64,000 nt of DNA from Bufo bufo (GCF_905171765.1 NC_053392.1:104024220-104088219); one strand, 5' to 3'; shown: positions 46,182 through 55,716, counted from the first letter of the stretch. Notes: a model not told the origin generated them from the sequence alone. Translations and numbers: made by a program.

Positions 46182-46595
46182 GCGGTTCCGCAATACACAG
46201 GGCACCAGCCGTGTGCATCCCGCATCCGTGATGTCGACCCATTCACTTGAACGGAACGAAAACACGGATCGGATCCCCATAGAAGCACTACAGAGTGCTT
46301 CCGTGGTGTTTCTGGCCGTCCCACCGCACAGCAAAAAAGTAGAACATGCTCACTGACCCATTCAAGTTGAATAAGTCTGGATCTGTCCCAGCCGCTGCAC
46401 GCACGTTGCCCGTGCATTGGGGACTGCAAATTGCTGTCCCTAATGCACAGAATCGACCAACAACGTTTATGTGTAAGAGGCCTAACACTTGTGATCTAGT
46501 TTTGTGTGAAGCGGCATATATACATTCATGTTGCATGTATTTATTAATTAGGGCTACCAATTCTGAGTAACTCGGAGTGACAGGAGATTTCCAAA
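46182..46595. other. MITE-like sequence in the core of the giant element
   Basis: GC-richer than its surroundings, with GTGTGCATCCCGCATCCGTG and CACGGATCGGATCC. It resembles the MITE at 21231-21503 but has no clear ends. The rest, to 46595, has no recognised feature. Confidence 0.35.
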
Positions 46596-46984
46596 ATCTG
46601 ATTTATTTATTTTTTATTTTAACCCCTATAACTTTTTTGTAATTATGTTTACGGAGCTGGGTGGGGCTCATTTTTTGCAGGGCAATCTGAACTTTTCACT
46701 CATACCATTCTGGGGTGTTTAAGACTTTTTGATCACTTTTTATTAAAAAAAATTGTAGCAAATGAAGCGACCAAAAACGACGAATCGGACATTTGGACTC
46801 TTTTTTTTTCTGTTTTGCTGTTTGCCGTATGGGGAATATATTTTTATACAATGGGTGATTTTATACATTGCGACACCCATGATGTGTATTTTTTCAGTTC
46901 TTTTATTTTCATTTTGGGAAAAGGGGGGTGATCTAATTATTATTATTTTTTTTACACTTTTTTATAGTTCCCAGGTTACACACA

Positions 46985-47815
46985 CATCTCTGTAACACAG
47001 TACACAGCTCTGCTACATGCAGGTTACACACACATCTCTGTAACACAGTACACATCTCTGCTACACAGTACACAGCACTGCTACCTGCAGGTTACACATA
47101 TAGCTCTACTACACAGTACACAGCTCTGCTACATGCAAGTTACACATACAGCTCTGCTACACAGTAAACAGCAATGCTACATGCAGGTTACACATACAGC
47201 TCTGCTACACAGTACACAGCTCTGCTACATGCAGGTTACACATAAAGCTCTGCTACATGCAGTTTACACATACAGCTCTGCTACACAGTACACATCTCTG
47301 CTACATGCAGGTTACACATACAACTCTCCTACATGCAGGTTACACATACAGCTCTGCTACACAGTACACAGCTCTGCTACATGCAGGTTACACATACAGC
47401 TCTGCTACACAGTACACAGCTCTGCTACATGCAGGTTACACATACAGCTCTGCTACATGCAGGTTACAAATACAGCTCTGCTACACAGTACACAGCTGTG
47501 CTACATGCAGGTTACAAATACAGCTCTGCTACACAGTACACAGCTCTGCTACATGCAGGGTACACATACAGCTCTGCTACACAGTACACAGCTCTGCTAC
47601 ATACAAGTTACACATACAGCTCTGCTACACAGTACACAGCACTGCTACATGCAGGTTACACATACAGCTCTGCTACACAGTACACAGCTCTGCTACATGC
47701 AGTTTACACATACAGCTCTGCTACACAGTACACCGCTCTGCGACATGCAGGTTACACATACAGCCCTGCTACACAATACACAACACTGCTACATGCAGGT
47801 TACACACACATCTCT
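46985..47815 (-). repeat. Satellite B, right arm
   Basis: Inverted copies of the 20 + 28 bp unit (GCTCTGCTACACAGTACACA and CATGCAGGTTACACATACA), about 17 units. Long plus-strand ORFs over it are repeat translation only. Confidence 0.95.
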
Positions 47816-47997
47816 AGTACAGAGCTCTATTTGATGGCTACAGTTCTGTACACTCTACCAGCTGCTGTGCACATCTGACCCCTCCCACACACGTGACTCG
47901 TCACATGGTCATGACATCATCACAGGTCCTTTGCCTTTCCAGCAGCTAGCAGCTCTGTCAGGTGAAGAGTGTGTGTAGTAGGGCATATTTTGAGTTA

Positions 47998-48800
47998 GGG
48001 AGGACGGAGTTTTGTCTGATGTCTGACGGAGTTTTGTCTGATGTCTGACGGAGTTTTGTCTGATGTCTGATGGAGTTTTGGCTGATGTCTGATGGAGTTT
48101 TGGCTGATGTCTGACGGAGTTTTGTCTGATGTCTGACGGAGTTTTGTCTGATGTCTGATGGAGTTTTGGCTGATGTCTAACGGAGTTTTGGCTGATGTCT
48201 GACGGAGTTTTGGCTGATGTCTGACGGAGTTTTGGCTGATGTCTGACGGAGTTTTGGCTGATGTCTGACGGAGTTTTGGCTGATGTCTGACGGAGTTTTG
48301 GCTGATGTCTGACAGAGTTTTGGCTGATGTCTGACGGAGTTTTGGCTGATGTCTGATGGAGTTTTGGCTGAGGGACGACGGAGTTTTGGCTGATGTCTGA
48401 CGGAGTTTTGGCTGATGTCTGACGGAGTTTTGGCTGAGGGACGACGGAGTTTTGGCTGAGGGACGACGGAGTTTTGGCTGAGGGACGACGGAGTTTTGGC
48501 TGAGGGACGACTGAGTTTTGGATGAGGGACGACGGAGTTTTGGATGAGGGACGATGGAGTTTTGGCTGATGTCTGAGGTCTGATGGAGTTTTGGCTGATG
48601 TCTGAGGGACGACGGAGTTTTGGATGAGGGACGACGGAGTTTTGGCTGATGTCTGATGGAGTTTTGGCTGATGTCTGACAGAGTTTTGGCTGATGTCTGA
48701 TGGAGTTTTGGCTGATGTCTGATGGAGTTTTGGCTGATGTCTGAGGGAGGACGGAGTTTTGTCTGAGGTCTGATGGAGTTTTGCCTGACGAAGGATGGAG
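47998..48800 (-). repeat. Satellite A, right arm
   Basis: About 36 inverted copies of the 22-bp unit (GACGGAGTTTTGGCTGATGT or GACGGAGTTTTGGCTGAGGG). The outer copies read GTTTTGTCTGATGTCTGAC. The copies nearest the linker are almost uniform, which suggests recent amplification. Confidence 0.95.
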
Positions 48801-48975
48801 TTGTGGATGATGTCTGATGATGTCCTAATATGTATGCCGTACTGATGCATCCTGAACGGATTACTCTCCATTCAGAATGCATGGGGATAAAACTGATCAG
48901 TTCTTTTCCGGATTTGAGCCCCTAGGATGGAACTCAGCGCCGGAAAAGAAAAACGCTAGTGTGAAAGTAGCCTTA

Positions 48976-49655
48976 AGAGGTCAGGGAGAGTAACAAAACA
49001 ATCAGAGACAGTCAGAAATCAACCAAGCTTGTATTCTACTGTCAGGGACAGTGAAGGAAAAAGGCTGGGATTACAAAGAAGAAGAAGAAGAATTGTGTAT
49101 ATAGAATAGGGACAAGCAGGGAAGCTGTCAGCCAAGGGATTGGGTAGTGTGGAGCTGTGGCCACTGTGCCTCCTAGCAGAACTGCAGCTTCTGCAAACTT
49201 CAAAAGCAGCTACCTGCAAGGAAATCCTTTCATTTTGTTTCCCCATTTTTCACAGAAATTCTTTTTCCTGAGGGTGGGGTGGAATAAGCAGAAACTGTAC
49301 AACACGTGTCCTACCATCAATCTAGCATAGCATATAGAATACTAGTGAGATCTCTGTGTCGTCATCTCACATATTTATTTATTTATTTTTGTTTTTGTTT
49401 GCAAACCGAATACTTCAGTGATTTAGAAATCTGTTTATTATCTCCACACACATGGTTATTGAATTTAATCAAACCAGCATATAGATACTCAGTAAACCAA
49501 TACACGCTAGGGTAACTATTTACCAGTTAATGTTAACAAGATATTAAGGGCCAGGCCTCAACTTTCCATTTCTGTGAAATCCATTTTCACATGGTTGGAA
49601 TATAATTTTTGGGGGGATTGTTCAATTTAATTGAACCAGCATGTATATGTGACTA
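48976..49655. other. Flanking sequence with a diverged ~160-bp tandem repeat
   Basis: No gene. From about 49435 there are two diverged copies of a unit (TTGAATTTAATCAAACCAGC at about 49456; TTCAATTTAATTGAACCAGC at about 49621). A third copy lies beyond the Ngaro element at 56140-56300. The Ngaro element therefore landed inside an existing short tandem repeat. Confidence 0.6.
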
Positions 49656-49751
49656 GTATAGCAGGCTGGATTCCCAGCCTGCATTTGTGGGAGGGGCATA
49701 GGGTATTTAGCCGGCTCACGCCCTCCCTCTGGTGTCGGCATCGCACAGTGC
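49656..49751 (+). repeat. Ngaro split direct repeat A1
   Basis: 96 bp starting GTATAGCAGGCTGGATTCCC, identical to A2 (55871-55966). It contains an inverted repeat, GCAGGCTGG/CCAGCCTGC. Confidence 0.95.
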
Positions 49752-52033
49752 ATCTCGTGTTACGGCGACGTCATTCGAGTGCGACTTCCGGTTCCGGCTA
49801 GACTGACGAGGCAGAAGCTGCGGCGGTACGTTTCTCCTGGGCGGCGGTCCTTCTGGGTAAGTTACTCCGGGCTTCGCCGCCGCACTCCATCTCCGGCCGC
49901 CCACCTCCGCTTCCCCCACCGACGCGTCTCCTCTGCTGCGCTCCTCTGACCGCGCCATCTAAACTCCGTGCGGCCGCGGCCATCGCGCCCGGTCTGGGGG
50001 AGCGCGCATCCCTGGCGTGGCCGGCGGGGGAGAGGTGCAGCAGGAGACGGGACACTTGGTGCGGTCCGCTCAGGCAGCGCTGGGGCAAGATTTCGCTGGG
50101 GCACACCGGAACTGGTTGCTTCACGTTCCCCGCGTCCAGTCTCCTCCACAGCAAGCCTTGCTCCTAAACGTCGCATCGCGGGGGGTCCCGTGCATCTCCC
50201 CCTCCCCCCGAGCTGATTCCTTCTCCTTGTCCAGGCCTTGGGGGGGCGGCAGACGGGGACGCCACTCCACGACTTCCCCGATGCGTTCCACGGTGGAACG
50301 CATCGGCATGCACAATTCCGCCCATCTCCAGGAGCTCCACCACTTCCCCGGTGCGTTCCACGGTGGAACGCATCGGCGTTCCACACATCGCTTTAGTCAT
50401 CAGGAAGCCTCCCATATTTCCAACCTTCCCTGCGCTCCTCCGTGGGGCGCCCAGGGGGAACCCCATCCGCCATATCCTGGGCTCCAATATGGAAGGCATA
50501 CCACGCCCACTCCTGGTTCCCTGACCACATTTTTCATGCCCCACATGTGTTTCAATGAAGTGTTACATGATAAGCCCAGTATACGCTTGGGCGTTCATGT
50601 TGCGGGGATGCCGTGGCCGGGCGGCTCGGTCTTGCGGTGCGGCCGGGCGTTCCGGGAGCAGCCGCGTGTGCCGGTTGCTAGGCACGCCGCGGTTCCGCCC
50701 CTGAAAAAAAAAATCTGTGCAGATATGTTCTGTTTTCTCTCACCTGTTTTCTATTTTACCTGGTCGCCATGTTTTTCCTCCAAGGATGTCCAGGTGGTCT
50801 TCTCTTCCTGTCTTGTATTAATATGGTTCTCTCCGTTTCCTGTAGCCTGATACGTTCAGGTTCCTTTTCGGGGTCTCGCCCGACACGTCCAGGCTCACGG
50901 CCTGTCCAATCACCTGTTACGTTCAGGTCCGGTTGCCTGATACGTCCGGGGTTTTTGCTTTCATCATGTACTCCCTCCTGATCCGTTCTAGTGTCTTTTC
51001 CGATGTGTCCAGGATTGGCTCCACGTCTTCCTGCCTGATACGTTCAGGATGTTCTTTTTTCGTGTCTGTTTGCCTGATACGTCCAGGTTTCCGTTTTCAT
51101 GTCCGTCTACCTGATACGTTCAGGTTTCCATCTTCGTCACTGTCTGCCTGATACGTTCAGGTTTTCCGTTTTTTTTCTCGTGTCTGTCTGCCTGATACGT
51201 TCGGGCCCTCGTCATGTCCTCTTGCTGGTCAAGCCTTCATCATGTCCTCCCTCCTGTTACGTTTGGTTCATGTCCCGTCCGGTCAGTCCTGTTGGTGACT
51301 TTTCATCTTTTTCAGGGTCATTTCTTGGGCTCGCCTTCTCACTTCACGTCTTTCTTTCCCTCTTACTGTCCTGTTGCATCTTTCTCCTTCCCCAGGTGTA
51401 CCTATCACGGTCAGTTCAGGCTTCTTTATCTGTCACGCTTGGGGCCTGTTGCTCGCCATTTGCCAGCACGCACGGGTCATGTCTCCTCACTGCCTGCCAC
51501 ACTGGTCAACTCCATGCTGGCAGCCAGTTGGGGCCTCGTTTCCAGACGCGTCTCGGCTCTCGGTTTGTTCAGGGCCCGGCGTATTCGTTCACTTGTTCAC
51601 GTCAGGTCCTTTTTCCTCACTACCTGACACGCTCAGGCCGCTCGGTTTTCGTGTTTTCTTTCAGGTTGTCCTCCCTTCGCCTGATATCGTTCAGGATTTC
51701 TTGCGTTTTCGGCCTGCCACCTCCAGGGTTCGTTTTCTTCCTGTTTCATCATCACGTAAGTTTCGTCTTGTCAGCATATGTTGGGGTACATCTCCCCGCA
51801 GGTACCAGTAAAAATTTCTTCCTCACTTACCAATCCCAGATTCGCAGGGTGGGAAGTTCACTCTCTCCGCGGGCTTCCGAGTTTTTGTTCGATTCCAGGT
51901 TTCCTAACTTTTTTCCATCCTAAACTTTCTGAGGCTCCAGGTAAGAAAAAAAAATAAAAATTTTTTGGGGTTGCACGAGGGGTTGTCAATTCACGTCAGA
52001 TCCTTCCACAGGGTCCGGTCTTCTTCGGGCAAC
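49752..52033 (+). promoter_or_regulatory. Ngaro 2.3-kb leader with repeated hairpins
   Basis: GC-rich at first (49740-50700), with a 27-bp palindrome (13-bp arms CGATGCGTTCCAC and GTGGAACGCATCG) at 50279-50305 and a near copy at 50349-50375. From 50846 a 15-nt motif, CCTGATACGTTCAGG, recurs: three exact copies (50846, 51044, 51147) and at least seven variants to about 51690. Consensus-like splice donors occur at 49856 (GG|GTAAGT) and 51942 (CAG|GTAAGA). Long ORFs cross this region, but they lack domains and I do not call them genes. Confidence 0.6.
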
Positions 52034-53188
52034 ATGTCGCACGTCTCGGATATTGAGGACTCACTGTCCATCCCTGAGTCAGCGGTCTCGGAGGCAGCCA
52101 GCCGCGCATCTTACAGGCATTGGACCATCCCCAGGATGCTCGCGGAACTGAAGAAAAAAGGGATCCGCCATTCGGCATCGGCACGGAAGGCAGAACTATA
52201 TCATCTGCTCTTCCCGGAATCTCCCAGGGCTTCCGAACCACCCAGAGCCTCCGAAGATCTGGTCTCCATGTCGACCATTCAGCTCTCCCTGACCCAACTC
52301 CATGCGACCATCAACAACATGGCATCTTCGATGTCACACATCGACGCCAGGCTCCAGGCCGTCGAGAGCAAGATTGCTACGCCTCCTCCCCCGCCAGAGG
52401 CCGAAGCCGTGCCTTCTACTTCCCAGGCCAACGTCCCAGGTACAGGTCTGGCCTCTCCCGACATCGCCCCAGCATTCTTCGTTTCAGAGAACATCAGGCG
52501 GGATATCCTGGCGGGAAAGGATATCAATTTGGCCGCCATCCTAATCTCCACCCATGATACGGTCGAAAACCGGACAATCGCCTGCGGTGATGTGTCGGTG
52601 GTGCTGAGGTCTAAAGACGTCCGCCTCAACAAGAAGCTGTCCATCCCCGAGTTTATGCTGACCTTCAGCCTGTACCGGGACATAGTGTGCTCCATTCATC
52701 CCCACCGCAGGGTAGAATTGGACACATACATGTACAAGGTCACCGAGCTGGGTTACAGATATGGCGGTACCGCCTTCTACGAGTACCACCGGTCTTTCTC
52801 TGCCAAAGCTGCAGCGGCTTTCCTCCAGCACCAGCATGTCACCAACTGGGCAGTGTTGGACATGGAGATTTTTTGCAGGCACTTCGCCGGGCAAAAATCC
52901 CCAGCCTGTGCCGGTTGCCAATCAGTCCTCCATTCTTCTGATTGGTGCCCCCATGTCACCAACCCATCTCCTGCCAGGCCAACGTCCAGCTCAGGGGTGC
53001 AGAAACCCAACCCCGCCATGGACAAACTCGGCCCTCCCATCACCTTCTTAGGGAAAAATCAGCTCTGTAACAACTTCAACCTGGGTTTTTGCAGTTATGA
53101 TAAATGCAAGGCTTTGCACATCTGCGCCATCTGTTTCAGGGCCCATCCTCAGTCCTCCTGTTCCCAACGCACGGCAAAACGCTCATGA
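52034..53188 (+). CDS. Ngaro ORF1, gag-like protein (SAP domain, Cys/His finger)
   Basis: 384 residues from the ATG at 52034, which has A at -3; the frame is open further upstream, but without a better start. A SAP-like DNA/RNA-binding motif lies near the N-terminus (WTIPRMLAELKKKG, then ARKAELYHLLF), followed by a coiled-coil stretch (STIQLSLTQLHATINNMASS), a Pro/Ala linker and a central domain (FMLTFSLYRDIVCSIHPHRR). A Cys/His finger at the C-terminus (CNNFNLGFCSYDKCKALHIC, AICFRAHPQSSC) is typical of DIRS/Ngaro gag proteins. It stops at TGA 53186-53188. The same frame remains open through the RT gene, so this is probably both a terminated Gag and the N-terminal part of a readthrough Gag-Pol. 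Confidence 0.85.
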   Translation: MSHVSDIEDSLSIPESAVSEAASRASYRHWTIPRMLAELKKKGIRHSASARKAELYHLLFPESPRASEPPRASEDLVSMSTIQLSLTQLHATINNMASSMSHIDARLQAVESKIATPPPPPEAEAVPSTSQANVPGTGLASPDIAPAFFVSENIRRDILAGKDINLAAILISTHDTVENRTIACGDVSVVLRSKDVRLNKKLSIPEFMLTFSLYRDIVCSIHPHRRVELDTYMYKVTELGYRYGGTAFYEYHRSFSAKAAAAFLQHQHVTNWAVLDMEIFCRHFAGQKSPACAGCQSVLHSSDWCPHVTNPSPARPTSSSGVQKPNPAMDKLGPPITFLGKNQLCNNFNLGFCSYDKCKALHICAICFRAHPQSSCSQRTAKRS

Positions 53189-53210
53189 CTAGGCGGGGTC
53201 AACGTTGACC
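53186..53210 (+). promoter_or_regulatory. Candidate stop-codon readthrough site
   Basis: TGA (53186-53188) is followed at once by CTAG, the context known for high UGA readthrough. After a spacer of exactly 8 nt comes GGTCA-ACGT-TGACC (53197-53210), able to form a 5-bp stem with a 4-nt loop. The frame before and after the TGA is the same and has no other stop from 52034 to 54775. In murine leukaemia virus a structure 8 nt after the gag stop drives readthrough; this is an analogy, not proof. Confidence 0.6.
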
Positions 53211-54778
53211 TGTTACTCTCCCTCCTCCAACAACATCATGACCCCAGTTTTGTCCAGTTCCTCGCACAGGGTTTCTCGGAGGGTTTCCACACCGGGCTAG
53301 TCACCCTTCCGCAGGTCACTCATGAGTGCCCCAACCTCCTCTCTTCTCTGGAGGATCCCGGGGCGGTGGACGCTCTGCTGGAGGCGGAGCTGCAGAAGGG
53401 CTTCATGATCGGTCCTTTTGCGGAATCCCCTTTCCCTCTGTACCGGGTCAGCCCCATAGGTCTGGTGTCCAAAAAGTCTTCCAATAAAAAAAGATTAATT
53501 TATGACTTGTCTGCTCCTCATGCATCCAGCACCCCCAGCCTGAATTCCCTGGTCCCGTCGGACGAGTTCTCGATGCAGTACTCGTCCCTGGACGAGGCCG
53601 TGGAGCTCATCTTACAGGTCGGGGCAGGGGCTTGGTTGTCAAAAGCGGACATTGCTGATGCCTTCAAGTTGCTGCCCATCCTGCCTCACCTGTGGAAGTT
53701 CTACGGCCTCAAATGGAGGGCAAAATATTACTTTGCCACCCGCTTGACGTTCGGGTCAAAGAGCAGTCCCTGGCTCTTTGACCAGTTCGCCCAAGCACTG
53801 CATTGGCTCTTGGTCAATCATGCCCACTGTCCGAGGGTCATCCATTACCTGGATGACTTCTTGCTCATCGAGCAGGCCGAACACGCCCCGGACAGGTTGG
53901 ACAGCCTCCTCAGCCTGTTCAGCCGCCTCAATGTTCCGGTGGCTTCAGCTAAGGTCGAGGGCCCCTCCAGGGTAATCACCTTTCTGGGCATCACCCTGGA
54001 CACTATCAGAATGGAGGCCAGCCTCCCCCTGGACAAATTGAACAGGTTAAAGGACTCCGTGGCCAGGCTCGTGGGCACCCGCACGGTGTCAAAGTTGGAA
54101 CTCCAGTCTTTATTGGGGTCTTTCAACTTTGCCGCCAGGATCATGCCCCAGGGCAGGTCTTTCACCGCCGGCCTACTCAGACTCCTCCCAGCAGCCTCAG
54201 ATCAGCATGCCCTCATCCACCTCGGGCGCGACGCGCTGGCGGATGTGGCCATGTGGTCTTTGTTCTTGTCCAGCTGGAATGGCATCTCCCTCTTCGTTCC
54301 TCAGTGGAACGAGGCCTCTCCCTTGGTATTCTCCGATGCTGCTGCTTCCCTCGGTTTCGGGGCTATCTGCGGGGATCAATGGTTTGCGGGTCCTTGGCCC
54401 ACGCAGGTCTCCTCAGACCAGGAGGCTGCCAGGTCTTCCCCCCTGCTCGAGGTCTACCCCATCGTCGCAGCCGCTCTTGTCTGGGGTCAATCGTGGAGTA
54501 ACAGGCCAGTGTGCTTCATGACTGACAACCAGGCGGTTGTTGACATCCTCGCCAGGGGTAGGTCCAGCTCCCCCAAGGTCATGCGCTTGGTTCGCAGGCT
54601 CACCTGGCTGTCCCTGCAAAGCAACTTCCGCATCATTTGCAGGCACATAGAGGGCAGGAAAAATACCGCAGCTGATGTTCTGTCCCGTTTAAACTTTAAT
54701 TTGTTTTTCCAGGTCATGCCGGGAGCTCGGAGGGTCGGGATCAACCCTCCGGGGTTCGAAGCCCTGATCATGGACTAG
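53189..54778 (+). CDS. Ngaro ORF2, reverse transcriptase and RNase H
   Basis: The frame begins directly after the gag TGA. The stretch from 53189 has no ATG near its start, so expression by readthrough is likely. From about 53366 it shows a DIRS-type RT: KSSNKKRLIYDLS, WLSKADIADAFKLLPI, LTFGSKSSPWLFDQF and the catalytic HYLDDFLLI (at about 53846). RNase H follows, with VFSDAAASLGFGA, ELL-like LLEVYPIVAA, MTDNQAVVDIL and HIEGRKNTAADVLSR. All catalytic motifs are present. It ends at TAG 54776-54778, overlapping the recombinase frame by about 75 nt. The RNase H lies close to the end, as usual in this group. Confidence 0.9.
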   Translation, partial: LGGVNVDLLLSLLQQHHDPSFVQFLAQGFSEGFHTGLVTLPQVTHECPNLLSSLEDPGAVDALLEAELQKGFMIGPFAESPFPLYRVSPIGLVSKKSSNKKRLIYDLSAPHASSTPSLNSLVPSDEFSMQYSSLDEAVELILQVGAGAWLSKADIADAFKLLPILPHLWKFYGLKWRAKYYFATRLTFGSKSSPWLFDQFAQALHWLLVNHAHCPRVIHYLDDFLLIEQAEHAPDRLDSLLSLFSRLNVPVASAKVEGPSRVITFLGITLDTIRMEASLPLDKLNRLKDSVARLVGTRTVSKLELQSLLGSFNFAARIMPQGRSFTAGLLRLLPAASDQHALIHLGRDALADVAMWSLFLSSWNGISLFVPQWNEASPLVFSDAAASLGFGAICGDQWFAGPWPTQVSSDQEAARSSPLLEVYPIVAAALVWGQSWSNRPVCFMTDNQAVVDILARGRSSSPKVMRLVRRLTWLSLQSNFRIICRHIEGRKNTAADVLSRLNFNLFFQVMPGARRVGINPPGFEALIMD

Positions 54779-55716
54779 AGGAGTACGTTTCCGCAGCCCA
54801 CGGTCTCATCCGCGAGTCTCTCTCGGCTAATTCTGCCCGGAACTATTTAACAGGGTGGAACACCTTCAGGCGGTTTGCCCACCTTCACCCCAGGGGGGAC
54901 AGGGACAGAGTCTCCTTCGTCCTGGCCTTCCTGGCATACTGCCACAAGGAGCTCCATCTGTCCCACAATACCATCAGACTTTATTTAGCGGGCATCCAGC
55001 ACCACCACATGATCAGTCATCCTAGTCATACCTCCTTCTTTTCCTCCCAGGCGGTCAAGGCGGTTTTGAGGGGCATTCAGAAGCTCTCTTCCCCTGCCCT
55101 TCCCTCCAGACAACCAGTCACAGGGGAATTATTCCAAAAAATTTCTGCCGCCCTAGATGGTAATCCCTTTGGCCCTTTCAGAAGTTCGATCCTCAAAGCC
55201 GCTCTCTACCTCAGCTTCTATGGGTTTCTCAGGCCGGGGGAATTCTGCTGCACCTCAGCCCGGAATCCAGGGCCGGTTATCAGCCAGCTCCACCATAGTT
55301 TAGACCACTTCACCTTCTCTCTTCCTTCCTCCAAAACCTCCCAAGTCGGTCCACCGGTACAGATCGAATACTTTAAGTCGTTCAATCCTTGGTGCCCAGT
55401 GTCCGTGTTCAATCAGCTGCTCTCCACTCTCCATGACAGAACTCCCGATAGCCCCCTACTGCCTTTTCCCGTGCTGTCATTGACATCCGCGCAGTTCATC
55501 AGGCACATTCGTTCCATAGCTTCGGGTCTGGGGTTCCACGCTGCTTCCATTTCCGGACACTCCTTCAGGATCGGGGCCGCATCGGCAGCCTCCAAACATG
55601 GCGTCCCCGCTCACGTCATACGGAAGATGGGACGATGGCAATCTTCCTGTTTTTCCCGTTACATCCCTCATCCACGGGTCGAGATTGCCAAAGCTTTTTC
55701 CAGTCTGGTTTTGTAA
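54700..55716 (+). CDS. Ngaro ORF3, tyrosine recombinase
   Basis: The frame is open from 54700, one base back (-1) from the RT frame, to the stop at 55714-55716. N-terminal core-binding region: NYLTGWNTFRRFAHLHP, VLAFLAYCHKELHLS. Catalytic domain: first Arg in FYGFLRPGEF (55231), HxxR in SGHSFRIGAAS (His 55558, Arg 55567), the GRW motif and the nucleophile Tyr in CFSRYIPHP (55660). The first in-frame ATG (55009) lies inside the protein, so the real start must be supplied upstream. A polypyrimidine tract and AG (TTTGTTTTTCCAG, ending 54712) make splicing the best candidate. The enzyme should circularise and integrate the element DNA. Confidence 0.9.
   Translation, partial: FVFPGHAGSSEGRDQPSGVRSPDHGLEEYVSAAHGLIRESLSANSARNYLTGWNTFRRFAHLHPRGDRDRVSFVLAFLAYCHKELHLSHNTIRLYLAGIQHHHMISHPSHTSFFSSQAVKAVLRGIQKLSSPALPSRQPVTGELFQKISAALDGNPFGPFRSSILKAALYLSFYGFLRPGEFCCTSARNPGPVISQLHHSLDHFTFSLPSSKTSQVGPPVQIEYFKSFNPWCPVSVFNQLLSTLHDRTPDSPLLPFPVLSLTSAQFIRHIRSIASGLGFHAASISGHSFRIGAASAASKHGVPAHVIRKMGRWQSSCFSRYIPHPRVEIAKAFSSLVL

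Larger units (their letters stand above)
46596..48842 (-). repeat. Right arm of the giant inverted repeat
   Basis: Inverse of the left arm in the same order: unique block 46596-46974 (shared ATGGGGAATATATTTTTATA and GAAGCGACCAAAAACG), satellite B, linker (GACATCATC, CACGTGACTCGTCACATGG), satellite A, and the outer edge GTATGCCGTAC at 48842. It carries fewer satellite B and more satellite A copies than the left arm. Confidence 0.85.
35650..48972. mobile_element. Giant Harbinger-ended palindromic (foldback) element
   Basis: The left end is GGCTACTTTCACACTAGCG at 35650 and the right end is its inverse, CGCTAGTGTGAAAGTAGCC, ending at 48972. TTA flanks both (35647-35649 and 48973-48975). Just inside are two different subterminal sequences, as in the MITE at 34609. 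Between them is one very long inverted repeat (35984-40195 against 46596-48842). Its arms carry, from outside in, a 22-bp satellite, a ~190-bp linker, a 48-bp satellite and a ~400-bp unique block. The core (40196-46595) holds a Tc1 remnant, a TTAA-flanked MITE and a CR1 LINE, and a second CR1 piece sits in the left arm. It encodes no transposase, so it would depend on a Harbinger source in trans. Alternatively the palindrome arose in place after a smaller insertion. Confidence 0.75.

Noticed and set aside
47909..48882. Minus-strand ORFs of 320 and 295 codons over satellite A
   Set aside because: A 22-bp unit gives a 66-bp/22-residue repeat that is open in more than one frame. It is repeat translation, and the inverted arm gives the same peptide.
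49716..50544. Minus-strand ORFs of up to 174 codons at 49716-50544
   Set aside because: They follow from the high GC content of the Ngaro leader; stops are rare in all frames and no protein feature is visible.
50017..51923. ORFs of 277 and 274 codons in the Ngaro leader
   Set aside because: Low-complexity composition, no domains, overlapping alternative frames, and the second is largely the repeated hairpin motif translated.
53366..53368. GTG as the start of the Ngaro RT (likewise GTG at 5934 and 43031)
   Set aside because: Eukaryotic starts are almost always ATG. In each case the frame is open further upstream, so the GTG only marks where an ORF search began.
54688..54694. TTTAAAC, a classic -1 frameshift heptamer, in the correct phase just before the Ngaro recombinase frame
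   Set aside because: After a -1 slip the new frame meets TAA at 54697-54699, so the recombinase could not be reached from it.
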